Part shown: piece after piece, positions 35,442-43,306 of the stretch
How positions within the stretch are numbered: the stretch's first letter is position 1
Layout of the letters: each line of letters starts with the position of its first letter
Assembly: GCA_023460035.1 (NCBI GenBank)
Contig: JAEWRN010000034.1
Span: 62,001-126,000 of the forward strand
DNA length: 64,000 nucleotides
Source: Bacillota bacterium
GTDB taxonomy: Bacteria; Bacillota; Clostridia; Oscillospirales; Ruminococcaceae
Direction of reading: 5' to 3'
Notes under the pieces: generated by a model
What the model was told of the DNA's origin: nothing
Database searches by the model: none
Seen by the model: the letters and a program-made list of their open reading frames with translations, nothing else
Position numbers and translations under genes: made by a program

Positions 35442-36191
35442 CTATTTCTTTAAAATACGTTTTAAATGGGGGATATCCAGTAAATTCACTGTCTCAAATT
35501 GGCCATCATAAAATACGCCCCAATTGTTAAAAACACAGGGCAGGGCTTTTGCCTGTTTTAGCGTGCCAACCTGAATCAGCGATGCGGGAATCTCGTTTTC
35601 TTCACAGTACTGCCGGACGGTTTCGATTGTCTGGGTAACAAACGGGCATTGCATGTCGTAATAGATGGTCAGCCCTTTCGTTTCAATCTGTTGTTTTTTT
35701 GCAGCCTGTGTAAATTGCGGGGTGGTACCGTCAAGAGAAAGCGCAAGCAGGTCATACCCATTAGCGGTCGTATCGACGACCTGAAAACCAAACTTTTTTG
35801 CAAAGGCCTGGTCTGAAAGCCAGGCCTTTTGCTTTTGTGCGCCCAGCATGCAAACACCGGCTTTGCCTTTTGCTTTTGCGTCTGCAAGGCAATATTCCAT
35901 CAACGATTTGCCGTACCCTTTGCCTTTCTCATCGCCTAGTACCCACAGGCAGTAGATATAGTAATAGTTGCTGCCAACAATGGGTACCCATGCGGTCTCC
36001 AGCGGGGCATACTCAATAAAAACGGTGGCTTTGGCGTTGAGCTTGCGAAAGACATGCCCTTCTTTTAACCGCTCGGCCAGCCATTGCCGTTTGGCTTCTA
36101 CCCCGGGGTGCGGTTTTTTACTGCGGATGATGCAGCACAAATGCTCGTTTGCAAGGTTTTCTTGTGTTAGATTGACAAATTCGGCCTCCAT
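35442..36191 (-). CDS. GNAT acetyltransferase with C-terminal YoaP-like domain
   Basis: A 249-residue two-domain protein. Residues 1-150 are GNAT (WVLGDEKGKGYGKSLMEYCL is the acetyl-CoA loop) and residues 165-249 the YoaP-like thioredoxin-fold module (LTIYYDMQCPFVTQTIETVRQYC and the closing VFYDGQFETVNLLD). The arrangement is known in Firmicutes; its substrate is not. Two cysteines (CPFVTQT segment and an upstream Cys) suggest possible redox sensitivity. Single gene with about 250 bases clear after its stop toward 34851-35255. Confidence 0.85.
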   Translation of the reverse strand: MEAEFVNLTQENLANEHLCCIIRSKKPHPGVEAKRQWLAERLKEGHVFRKLNAKATVFIEYAPLETAWVPIVGSNYYYIYCLWVLGDEKGKGYGKSLMEYCLADAKAKGKAGVCMLGAQKQKAWLSDQAFAKKFGFQVVDTTANGYDLLALSLDGTTPQFTQAAKKQQIETKGLTIYYDMQCPFVTQTIETVRQYCEENEIPASLIQVGTLKQAKALPCVFNNWGVFYDGQFETVNLLDIPHLKRILKK

Positions 36192-36225
36192 AAAAGCCCC
36201 TCATTTCAAAACAACTTTTCTAATT

Positions 36226-36951
36226 CTATGCACCCATTACGACCATGTAAACACCGACGATACACAAAAGCACCGCCACATAGGTTTGAAACTTATTGCG
36301 GTCCAGTTTTTTAATCAACCTGTTTGCGGCAAATGTGCCGCCCAGCATTGCGGTGCCCATTGCGATACCGGTAAGTAAAGTCGCTGCCGACATGCGGGTA
36401 AGCTTGCTATAGATCACGGTTTTTAAAATGTGCATTGCGGTGGCAGTGGCAGCTTCGCTTGCAATGTAGGCCACCGGTGGCAGCCCAAGCGATAAAAACA
36501 CCGCTGCCCCAATGGGCCCGCCGCTGCCGCACAGGCCAGAAAGCCCGCCGGTTACTGCGCCGCCAACCAGCAACGTCGCTTTGCCTTTGGGCAGGTCTTT
36601 TTTTAACAGCAGCTTTACCAGCACCAGTGCCACCAATGCCGCGCCAATAAAGTGGGTGACAAGGCCCTGTGGTAACAACGCAAACCCAAACGCACCAAGC
36701 GCGGCCAGCGGCAGCGCGGTAAGGCAAAACCACCCGGCAGCTTTCCAGTCAATTTGCCGAAAACCCAGTGCCATGCGGGACAGATTACCTATTAGTTGTG
36801 CAATGGTCAGCACCGGCACGGCAACACTGGGGCCAACACACGCCGTTACCACCGGCAAAAGCAGCAGTGACCCGCCAAACCCGGCAGCACCAGAAACCAG
36901 CGCGGCAACAAAGCTGCACAATATTAGAATAACAAATATCCACAGCCCCAT
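36226..36951 (-). CDS. TauE/SafE-family sulfite/organosulfonate exporter-like membrane protein
   Basis: A 241-residue membrane protein with about eight hydrophobic helices. The typical repeated TauE pattern is seen: SGAAGFGGSLLLLP near the start and GGLSGLCGSGGPIGAAVFLSLG in the second half, then KLDRNKFQTYVAVLLC. The family exports anions such as sulfite or acetate-derived sulfonates, but the substrate is unproven. It is 34 bases upstream of the GNAT-YoaP gene and 28 downstream of YkvA, all on the minus strand. Confidence 0.88.
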   Translation of the reverse strand: MGLWIFVILILCSFVAALVSGAAGFGGSLLLLPVVTACVGPSVAVPVLTIAQLIGNLSRMALGFRQIDWKAAGWFCLTALPLAALGAFGFALLPQGLVTHFIGAALVALVLVKLLLKKDLPKGKATLLVGGAVTGGLSGLCGSGGPIGAAVFLSLGLPPVAYIASEAATATAMHILKTVIYSKLTRMSAATLLTGIAMGTAMLGGTFAANRLIKKLDRNKFQTYVAVLLCIVGVYMVVMGA

Positions 36952-36979
36952 GCAATGCCCCCCTTACAAAACCCTGCGG

Positions 36980-37351
36980 TCAGTGCAGAAAAATTGCCCG
37001 TACCACAAACCAAAGTATCAATAACCAAACCACCGCAATGGGAATAGCGTAATACCACTTTTTCGGTTTCCCGTTTTGCCACATGCCCGCGGCCTCCAGC
37101 CGAAACCGCGCAAAGGTATCCGGCGGGATTAAGCGAATGGTCAGCGCAACCAGCGCAGGTAAAATAAGCAGGTCGTCAAGGTACCCAAGCACAGGGATGA
37201 AATCCGGGATCAGGTCGATAGGGGAAAGCGCATACCCCACCGTGATGCCGGCCAGCACCTTTGCCAGCAGTGGGGTGTCTTTGCTTTTCAGGCTTAAAAA
37301 TACGGCAGGGATGTCGGTTTTAAGCTGCTTCGCCCGTTTTTTTAAATCCAT
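36980..37351 (-). CDS. YkvA-family (DUF1232) protein
   Basis: A 123-residue protein with the DUF1232 signature: LAKVLAGITVGYALSPIDLIPDFIPVLGYLDDLLILP, split here as GYALSPIDLIPDFIP and LGYLDDLLILPALV, and a C-terminal membrane helix (AIPIAVVWLLILWFVVRAIF). The role of the family is unknown. The ATG at 37351 follows GGAGG by seven bases; an in-frame start at 37456 has no ribosome binding site. Upstream 190 bases to the acyltransferase stop hold no gene. Confidence 0.85.
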   Translation of the reverse strand: MDLKKRAKQLKTDIPAVFLSLKSKDTPLLAKVLAGITVGYALSPIDLIPDFIPVLGYLDDLLILPALVALTIRLIPPDTFARFRLEAAGMWQNGKPKKWYYAIPIAVVWLLILWFVVRAIFLH

Positions 37352-37541
37352 CGGGGTGCCTCCGTTGTATCGGTTTTGTTTTTTAGCAAGAATAAAGTGA
37401 AAAGGTATGCTGCTTTTGTGTGATAACAGCAGAGGTGCTTTTAGGTAGCTAGACAAGTGGGGGGCATACGCGCCCGCGCGGCGGTAAACACCACCCGTGC
37501 CCTGCTGTGGGGTATTGCCGCGCCTTTTAGGTTTATGCCAG

Positions 37542-38600
37542 TTATTTAATGCCGATTAACGTTTTGAAAAATGGGATCCTTTTTACAAGTTCATATAAGA
37601 CTATCGTTAACAAAAAGCTTGCGCACATGATGGTAACGGCCTGCAAAAACAAACCATTTAAATAACGTAACGCATAATACCCCACCGCCACAAGGATGGA
37701 TTGGTGCAGGATATAAACGGGGAAGGACGCCCGGTTTAAATAGCCGAGTATTTTTGAATTAGAATTAAAAAATTTCAACCCAGCGGCAATGAGGGCACAA
37801 CTACCTACCCACGCCACAAAGTTGACCAGCCCGTCACCATAATAGGCGTAATTATAATATAAAAATACAAGCGCAATAAGGCTTACGCAAAACAGGCTGC
37901 ACAAAAGGGCCCAATAGTTTTTTAACACGGCCAAAACCTTTTCATTGCTTAACACGTAATAGCCCAGTAAATACAGTACAAAGTTTTTGCCAAGGCTAAA
38001 CCCGCCAAAATTGCCAATATAATACCCCGCCCACACAAGGGCAAACAGCGCAAGGATGACGGCAAGGTTGCTTTTACCAATCAGCTTTTGCACTTTGTCA
38101 TAAGGTACCAGCTTTGCAACCAATAAACCAGCCAAAGAAATTATAAACAAGAACAGGATAAACCATAATTGCCCGGGGGTAAAAGCGCCGTCATAGCCGG
38201 ACAGGTCGGTAACATGCGTGAAAAAATAAAGAATGTTTTCTGCCAGGGTGCCGTCATAACCATCGAAGTATTTTCTTGCAAACAGCGTTTGAAAAGGCAC
38301 AAGCAGCACCAACCCGCTAACAAACGGCACAAATAGCTTTTGTACTCGTTCGCGTATGAATTGTTTTGCTGACCGCTTTTCTAACGAATAGCGCGCACAC
38401 ATGCCGGCAATGACAAAAAGAATGGGCATAAACCAGGGGTTTGCCAGTATGATCAAGCTGCTCAAAAGGCGGTTTTCGCCGCCCCAAACATAGAATTTTT
38501 GGCCATAATCGTTCCAGATCATAAAGGTGTGAACAGGGAACAGCAGCAGGATAGAAAACACTCGCAAACGGTCTAAATAATAACTTCTTTGTCTTTCCAT
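37542..38600 (-). CDS. Membrane acyltransferase, OafA/acyltransferase-3 family (paralogue of 8455)
   Basis: A 352-residue membrane protein with about ten helices. It begins ERQRSYYLDRLRVFSILLLFPVHTFMIWND, the same plan as the protein at 8455-9519, and ends LHQSILVAVGYYALRYLNG. These proteins O-acylate surface glycans or modify small molecules. The ATG at 38600 is used because a longer start at 38678 would overlap the SRPBCC gene. GAGGGCCCC before the ATG is a weak ribosome binding site. Confidence 0.85.
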   Translation of the reverse strand: MERQRSYYLDRLRVFSILLLFPVHTFMIWNDYGQKFYVWGGENRLLSSLIILANPWFMPILFVIAGMCARYSLEKRSAKQFIRERVQKLFVPFVSGLVLLVPFQTLFARKYFDGYDGTLAENILYFFTHVTDLSGYDGAFTPGQLWFILFLFIISLAGLLVAKLVPYDKVQKLIGKSNLAVILALFALVWAGYYIGNFGGFSLGKNFVLYLLGYYVLSNEKVLAVLKNYWALLCSLFCVSLIALVFLYYNYAYYGDGLVNFVAWVGSCALIAAGLKFFNSNSKILGYLNRASFPVYILHQSILVAVGYYALRYLNGLFLQAVTIMCASFLLTIVLYELVKRIPFFKTLIGIK

Positions 38601-38649
38601 GGGGCCCTCGCGTTTTATAAATTTTGGTATTTTAAAGCACAGCGGCGGT

Positions 38650-39084
38650 TTAAGCTTGTTCTGCCAGTTTTTTAACACAGGCCAAAGCAGGGGGAAACTG
38701 CTGCCGAATTATCGTTTCCAGTTCCTTCGGGGTATCCAGCTCGACCAGCAATGTGGTAAGGCCGGCATTTTCGGTGAGGGTGTACCGTTCCAGCCCGCCT
38801 GCCCACTCTTTTTTACGTTTGCGCCGCCCGCGCTCTTTTGTATCGGTGCTATGTCGCAGCACCAATAGTTCGTTTTTGCGCAGCTTTTCTACCAGGCTGG
38901 TCACACCATAGCCGTTTACAGCAGATAAAAACGCAATTTCATTTCCCTCCTGCAATACCCCTTGCATATAGGTGCCTTCATCAATAAAATTGGCCCAAAT
39001 ACGAAAAGAGGCATCCTGCCAAAGGGTGGCCCATACCGTTTCTTTTGGGGCGGAAATTGTAATAGAAAATTGTAAGGCTTTCAT
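38650..39084 (-). CDS. SRPBCC (AHSA1-like) protein
   Basis: A 144-residue START-like ligand-binding protein: LQFSITISAPKETVWATLWQDASFRIWAN at the start, GNEIAFLSAVNGYGVTSLVEKLRKNELLVLRH, and the C-terminal helix ELETIIRQQFPPALACVKKL. A basic patch KERGRRKRKKEW is in the middle. Function unknown. It lies 49 bases upstream of the acyltransferase gene. The other SRPBCC gene at 25721 is not closely similar. Confidence 0.84.
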   Translation of the reverse strand: MKALQFSITISAPKETVWATLWQDASFRIWANFIDEGTYMQGVLQEGNEIAFLSAVNGYGVTSLVEKLRKNELLVLRHSTDTKERGRRKRKKEWAGGLERYTLTENAGLTTLLVELDTPKELETIIRQQFPPALACVKKLAEQA

Positions 39085-39275
39085 TTGGGGCCCCCTTTTA
39101 TTTGTTTAACAGTTTGTGGGGCTTTGCCCGCAAAAGCGTGGGTGCCTTTTATTACAGGTGGCAGGGCAGCTGGCCCGGCCGGCAGAAGCAGCTTTGTGTG
39201 CACAGGTAAACCTGCTGCCTGATTTAGTAGATTATAAATCGAAAGGAACAAAACAGCAGTACGCATACCCGTATT

Positions 39276-39656
39276 TTACTCGGGCTTTACTCTGCTTTTC
39301 CAGTTGAATAAAAACAGAACGCCGATTATAAATGCCGGCCCGGCGATCAGCATTCCCCATGAGAGTACAAGATACCACGGCAGCCCTGAAATGGCTGCGC
39401 TGTATATTAAAAAAAACACATACAAAAGCCCGACGCAAAAATAGCTTATCGCGCCTACAATTTCTTTTTTCCATGCAACCACAAGCAAAATCAACAATAC
39501 GATTGAAGGGATATTGTGAAAAAACAGCCCTGCCACAATTTCACCTGCACTTATGCCCGGCTGAAAGACGTCAAGAGAAAATAGTGTAAGAAAACAGATG
39601 AATAAAATGGATAAAATTCTGGGTGCCCAGTAAAGCGCTTTTTTAGGCTTTTTCAT
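39276..39656 (-). CDS. Four-helix membrane protein, DUF7670-like
   Basis: A 126-residue integral membrane protein with four hydrophobic segments: 12-32, 45-63, 68-88 and 95-117. It begins KKPKKALYWAPRILSILFICFLTLFSLDVF, a pattern of a conserved Firmicutes membrane family (DUF7670). Function unknown. ATG has GGAGG upstream. No obvious partner; the 39657-39816 gap holds no gene I can support. Confidence 0.7.
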   Translation of the reverse strand: MKKPKKALYWAPRILSILFICFLTLFSLDVFQPGISAGEIVAGLFFHNIPSIVLLILLVVAWKKEIVGAISYFCVGLLYVFFLIYSAAISGLPWYLVLSWGMLIAGPAFIIGVLFLFNWKSRVKPE

Positions 39657-39816
39657 TTGCTTTCCTCCTTTGTTGGTAACAGAGATCAGCTTTTAAAGGC
39701 TCTCACAAAATCTGCGCTGTGTGGCGCGGCGAAGCGATAAAAATAGTGCAGCCAAGGCCACTTTGCCGCTGGTTGGCTACCAGTTGTGCACATAAAGGCA
39801 CGCGTACTGCTTGTGG

Positions 39817-40275
39817 CTACGCTTTTAAATCCGCAATAATAATCTTTTTCATTTTCGACAATCGTTCCCATGCGCCGGGTGCTGCCGTTAAGTCTTGCAT
39901 GTTTTCAGGGTTAATTTGCCAGGACAAACCATACTTATCCTTGCACCAGCCGCAAACACTTTCCTCGCCGCCGTTTTTTGTAAGCGCATCCCAGTAGTAA
40001 TCAATTTCTTGCTGGTCTTTGCATGCAATATGAAACGAAACAGATTCATTGAAAGTAAATTCGTCGCCCGCATTAATTGCGATATATTGCTGATTGAATA
40101 ATTCAAAGTGAATTGTTAATACCTTGCCGGCAAAAGGCTGCTGAAAATCCAGAAGGCCCTCGTGGGGGTAGTACGACTTGGCAATGATCCTTGCATCGGG
40201 GAAAATAGAAAGGTAATAATCTACGGCTTCCTCCGCAGTTCCCTTAAACCATAGGCATGCAGTTATTTTGTTCAT
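39817..40275 (-). CDS. PhnB-like VOC-superfamily protein
   Basis: A 152-residue protein of the PhnB/3-demethylubiquinone-9 methyltransferase-like VOC subgroup: NKITACLWFKGTAEEAVDYYLSIFPDARI, FELFNQQYIAINAGDEFTFNESVSF and KDKYGLSWQINPENM. Despite the legacy name it is a small fold-only protein with no methyltransferase motif. Two tandem ATGs (40278, 40275) follow AAAGGAGG; the second has the better seven-base spacing. Function unknown. Confidence 0.87.
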   Translation of the reverse strand: MNKITACLWFKGTAEEAVDYYLSIFPDARIIAKSYYPHEGLLDFQQPFAGKVLTIHFELFNQQYIAINAGDEFTFNESVSFHIACKDQQEIDYYWDALTKNGGEESVCGWCKDKYGLSWQINPENMQDLTAAPGAWERLSKMKKIIIADLKA

Positions 40276-40437
40276 CATACGTCCTCCTTTACATACTTTA
40301 AAATTAAAAAAGTGTCGGCAACGGGCATAGGGCTTTGCGCAAAAAACTGGGTTTGGCTGCAAGGATTGTGGGGGCTGATATGCTATGCAGAAAGCGTTTC
40401 GTGCTTTTACAACGGGCACGGCGGCACTGCGTTTTGC

Positions 40438-41409
40438 TTAACCCGGTGCCAGCGGCTGCAATGGTGCGGTTTTTACAAGTTCGCGTTCGCAAAACAGGGC
40501 AGAGATAACAGCGTCGTAATCGGATAGGCGCTCACATTTTTTGATTTTTTTAAAATATTTTTCACTGTCTATAAATAATGAACTCAAATAGAACCAAATC
40601 TCCTTCATTTTATATAAAACGTTCTTTTCACTGTAATATTCTTTTTGATATGCTTGATAAACGCTGTCATGAAAGTCTTTCAATAAACTTTTTTCAATGC
40701 GGTTGCCCTGCAAAATCTCGCTAATCAGCCCCGGGTTTCGCAATAGCCCACGGCCAAGCATATAAGTTTCTACGCTGGGGAATTTGGCGCGAAGCATTTG
40801 GTAATCCTGCACCGTAAAAATATCGCCGTTATAGCAGACGGGGTTTTTGCTGAGTTTCAAAGCATCTTCAAAAACTTGCAGGTTTGGCTTGTTGTTGTAA
40901 AAATCGCTTTGAAGCCGGGGATGAATAATTAGCTCTTCAATAGGGTATTGGTTAAAAATTTCAATTAGCTTGTAAAACTCTTCCGGCTCATCTTTGCCAA
41001 TTCTGGTTTTAATAGATATCTTTGTTGTGGCGTGTGTATAAATTTCTTCTAAAAAAAGGTTCAGCTCTTCTCTTTTTGCAAGAAACCCGGACCCCCGGTA
41101 TTTTGAAACGACGGTGCCGGAGGGGCAGCCTAAATTCAAATTGACCTCGTGATAGCCCAGCAGCTTGATTTTGTCTGCGGTATGGGTAAAATCCGCCGCA
41201 TTGTTGGTGAGCAGTTGGGGCACTAAAACGAGTTGCTGGTTATTCTCCGGCAAAATGTCGGTCAGCTCTTTTGCTTTCATGCTTCTGCTTTGATTTGCCG
41301 CAATAAAAGGGGAAAAGTATTTGCTGATGTGGTGGGGAAAAAAGCCTTGGTAGACATTTCTGAAAATATGCCCGGTGACGCCTTGCAGGGGTGCAAAGTA
41401 AAAATTCAT
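40438..41409 (-). CDS. dus: tRNA-dihydrouridine synthase
   Basis: A 323-residue flavoenzyme that reduces uridine to dihydrouridine in tRNA. MNFYFAPLQGVTGHIFRNVYQGFF, LVPQLLTNNAADF, LNLGCPSGTVVSKYRGSG (with the catalytic Cys in GCPSG), HPRLQSDFYNNKP and NGDIFTVQDY are the family signatures, followed by the helical RNA-binding domain. It is the smaller, DusB/DusC-like type. The ATG at 41409 is used because it matches the usual start; an unbroken in-frame extension to 41559 is not family-like. It marks the left chromosomal flank of the mobile region. Confidence 0.9.
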   Translation of the reverse strand: MNFYFAPLQGVTGHIFRNVYQGFFPHHISKYFSPFIAANQSRSMKAKELTDILPENNQQLVLVPQLLTNNAADFTHTADKIKLLGYHEVNLNLGCPSGTVVSKYRGSGFLAKREELNLFLEEIYTHATTKISIKTRIGKDEPEEFYKLIEIFNQYPIEELIIHPRLQSDFYNNKPNLQVFEDALKLSKNPVCYNGDIFTVQDYQMLRAKFPSVETYMLGRGLLRNPGLISEILQGNRIEKSLLKDFHDSVYQAYQKEYYSEKNVLYKMKEIWFYLSSLFIDSEKYFKKIKKCERLSDYDAVISALFCERELVKTAPLQPLAPG

Positions 41410-41603
41410 ATTTTGTGTAACCTCTTGTAAGCCCATGGGGCCGAATCGCCAACATGCAGCCATATAGTGCTGCAGTGAACGGCGTTTTGCTAAACCAGAT
41501 TGGCGGGGCTGTTTATAGCCTTTTGTAAAGCCACGCTTTGCCTGCATTTTAGAAGGCATTACATATGGGGGAAAAGACTTAAAAAAATGCCATCTAAAAG
41601 AAT

Positions 41604-41666
41604 AAGTTCACCGTGGAATTCAAATCCAGCGTGGCGGTAGATGTTAATGAAGAAGGACAAAAATAA
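41604..41666 (+). pseudogene. Remnant of a serine recombinase gene (last about 20 codons)
   Basis: Twenty codons and a TAA matching the C-terminus of the intact recombinase at 43746-45314: KFTVEFKSSVAVDV here against KFTVEFRSGVMVDVEE there. The similarity stops abruptly at about 41604; DNA to its left (41410-41603) shows no recombinase and no gene I can support, and leads into the dus gene start. It is the last trace of a second integrative element, immediately beside the ParA-like gene that it probably carried. Confidence 0.75.
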
Positions 41667-41672
41667 ACAAGA

Positions 41673-41698
41673 CACTCTACGAGATTTGACGTAGGGTG
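41673..41698 (+). terminator. Weak hairpin between the recombinase remnant and the ParA-like gene
   Basis: Nine-base arms (41673-41681 with 41690-41698, one G-U pair) with an eight-base loop, then CTTTCCATT. It could end transcription of the lost recombinase or of the minus-strand ParA gene, whose stop is at 41724. Confidence 0.4.
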
Positions 41699-41723
41699 CT
41701 TTCCATTCAACTTCATGTGACAT

Positions 41724-42758
41724 TTATTTCGTAGCTCGAATAACACGAGCAGCTAAATCATTAAAGGCTAGATTAAAATCATCTATATTTTTTTTCATGT
41801 TATCCCATACTTTCCCTGACTTTTGAACCTGATCTTGCGTTAATAAAAACACGGGAGTGTTATTAGCTTGGGATTGCGCAATTAGACTGTTAAAGTCAGC
41901 AATACTAATTAGATTGTACGCTTCTTCATAGTTTTTAGCTTCGTGTTGAATAATCATATCATTTTCAGCTAAAACCGGAACCAGTTTTTTTGAAACAAGG
42001 GCATTAATGTCATCAATCCACTCCGAAAAAGCTTTTGCAGGAGAACCGTTTCTTGGACGATACCTTTGTTGTATCGTACCTATGAACTTAGGTGCGGAAT
42101 TACTAATTTTGTATGTAGCATTCTTGAATATTGCATTGTCTTTTAATTTTTTATAAATATCATTCCAATGTGGGAAAACTTTTGTCAGTGATTCTATAGC
42201 CATATAGCAAAAATAATCAGGTGCACATGGTAAAATGAAAAAATCGCTTTCCATTAAAATATTAGCATTTGTTGCTGAAATGCTGGGGCTCATATCAACT
42301 AGTATATAGTCTATATTGTATTCATTCCCAGTTAAGTCAAGAAGATTACGTAGTGCACCTGGTACATTCTGAAATAGATTCAAAGTACCTGTCAGGTTTT
42401 CTGCTATACTGTAAGTAGCATCATATTCAGAAAACTCTATATGGCCAGGTAATAAAAACAATTTGCTATTTTCATCAAATTGAAAGCATGTTGCTGCTTT
42501 AAGTGCTTCAGGCTTTCCATCAAACACAGGAGAAAGAGAACTTTTAATATTGCCATCATTGTGCTGATAGAAATTGAACAACTTGTTTTCCTTATCAGTA
42601 CTTAAACATAATCCGGTCAAATTGCATTGCGGATCAGTATCGACGATTAAAGTCTTATACCCCATTTCAGCTAGTTTCCATCCTAAGTGGAAGGTTGTTG
42701 TTGTCTTGCTTACCCCCCCTTTATTGTTGAATAGAGAGATTATTTTTGCCACATTCAT
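41724..42758 (-). CDS. ParA/MinD-type ATPase, orphan, AT-rich
   Basis: A 344-residue P-loop ATPase with the deviant Walker A motif KGGVSKTT (13-20), the VDTDPQCNL segment and the Walker B-type ILVDMSPSISATNAN. Partition ATPases use ATP to form a dynamic carpet, but no ParB or parS is adjacent, so partition is not shown. Base composition is much more AT-rich than flanking genes, implying transfer. It lies between a recombinase remnant and a recombination-site array (42796 on), whose first repeat overlaps the probable promoter (TATAAT on the minus strand near 42785). ATG follows AAAGGGG. Confidence 0.82.
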   Translation of the reverse strand: MNVAKIISLFNNKGGVSKTTTTFHLGWKLAEMGYKTLIVDTDPQCNLTGLCLSTDKENKLFNFYQHNDGNIKSSLSPVFDGKPEALKAATCFQFDENSKLFLLPGHIEFSEYDATYSIAENLTGTLNLFQNVPGALRNLLDLTGNEYNIDYILVDMSPSISATNANILMESDFFILPCAPDYFCYMAIESLTKVFPHWNDIYKKLKDNAIFKNATYKISNSAPKFIGTIQQRYRPRNGSPAKAFSEWIDDINALVSKKLVPVLAENDMIIQHEAKNYEEAYNLISIADFNSLIAQSQANNTPVFLLTQDQVQKSGKVWDNMKKNIDDFNLAFNDLAARVIRATK

Positions 42759-42795
42759 TTACCCCTTTCTTAATAATTAATTATACATTTGCAAT

Positions 42796-42916
42796 CATGT
42801 GCCCTGTTTCCATGCACACGCCAAAACCTTCAAAACACCTATCCTGTCCTGTCGTGAAAGCCTGTTATCAATCCTGTTCTCTCGAGAACCAAATTCGAGC
42901 CGATAGACTGATTCCC
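42796..42916. repeat. Short-repeat array, right end of the older element
   Basis: Four imperfect copies of one short sequence at 42796-42811, 42836-42851, 42866-42881 and 42901-42916, spaced 30-40 bases. Read on the minus strand they approach the pattern GGGAACAGGTCNATGAT. They correspond one-to-one with four of the copies at 50654-50774. Spacing is too irregular and copies too diverged for a CRISPR array; recombinase or accessory-protein binding sites are likelier. Confidence 0.65.
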
Positions 42917-43041
42917 ATACACAGGTAAAATCGCGTTTCGAGAGTGCAGCTTAAAAATCGTAAAACCACAGAAATGGCTTATTTACTGGGCTTTCCGTAC
43001 ATTCAGTCTTTTACCCTCGTCATCAATACCACTGTCTCAAC
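42839..43041. repeat. 203-bp direct repeat, copy 1 (element end plus rlmD 3' end)
   Basis: Aligns without gaps to 50697-50899 at a constant offset of 7858 bases with about 27 mismatches (about 87% identity). The right part (43003-43041) duplicates the last 13 codons of the methyltransferase gene (HVETVVLMTRVKD and stop). The left part is element DNA. It shows that two related elements ended at the same chromosomal site. Confidence 0.85.
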
Positions 43042-43044
43042 ATG
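43003..43044 (-). other. Duplicated 3' end of rlmD: left attachment junction of the inner element
   Basis: Forty-two bases coding HVETVVLMTRVKD and a stop on the minus strand, matching the true rlmD end (HVETVVLMSRVKD, 50861-50902) but followed upstream by unrelated sequence. Integrases that target a gene's 3' end leave such a copy. It is taken as attL of the element at about 43045-50860. Confidence 0.75.
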
Positions 43045-43098
43045 GAACGATAGCATCAGATTGATGTCAGGTATGTGTTTTAGTGTTTTTCCGTGCAA

Positions 43099-43197
43099 GG
43101 GAATAGGTCGATAGTGGTTTTTATGGGTAATTGCCATGCGTGGGAATATGTCCATGATGTTATCTACTTTTATCTGTTCTCGGGAACAAGTCAATGA
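43099..43197 (+). repeat. Three short repeats, left end of the inner element
   Basis: Copies at 43099-43114, 43142-43157 and 43182-43197 (GGGAATAGGTCGATAG, GGGAATATGTCCATGA, GGGAACAAGTCAATGA), 40-43 bases apart. They are in the opposite orientation to the arrays at 42796-42916 and 50616-50774, so in the circular form the sites would face each other across the core. Confidence 0.6.
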
Positions 43198-43306
43198 TAG
43201 GGTTTATATCCAATCGCCTCCGTTGGCTATGTTGATAATTTTAATACAGTGAAACCCTCTGCCTGTAATCGAAAGCGTTGGTTTGACAATTGAAAGCACG
43301 GGTTAA

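Noticed and set aside
39081..39266. Possible 61-codon gene between SRPBCC and the membrane protein
   Set aside because: No ribosome binding site, no family features, proline/lysine-rich tail; more likely intergenic.
41560..41585. Possible left attachment site of the older element (GGGGGAAAAGACTT)
   Set aside because: Only eight bases resemble the core (AAAAGACT) and in the wrong orientation; not distinguishable from chance.
41724..42758. Plasmid partition locus with iterons
   Set aside because: There is a ParA-like protein and repeats, but no ParB or replication initiator, and the repeats are tied to the attachment site rather than to an origin.
43003..43194. A 63-codon minus-strand frame ending in HVETVVLMTRVKD
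   Set aside because: Only its last 13 codons match rlmD; the rest crosses element DNA. It is a by-product of the attachment-site duplication, not a gene.
42796..43200. Short regularly spaced repeats resembling a CRISPR array
   Set aside because: Copies are only about 16 bases, diverged, in both orientations and with 30-43 base spacing. No cas genes are near, and the same array recurs at the other end of the element.
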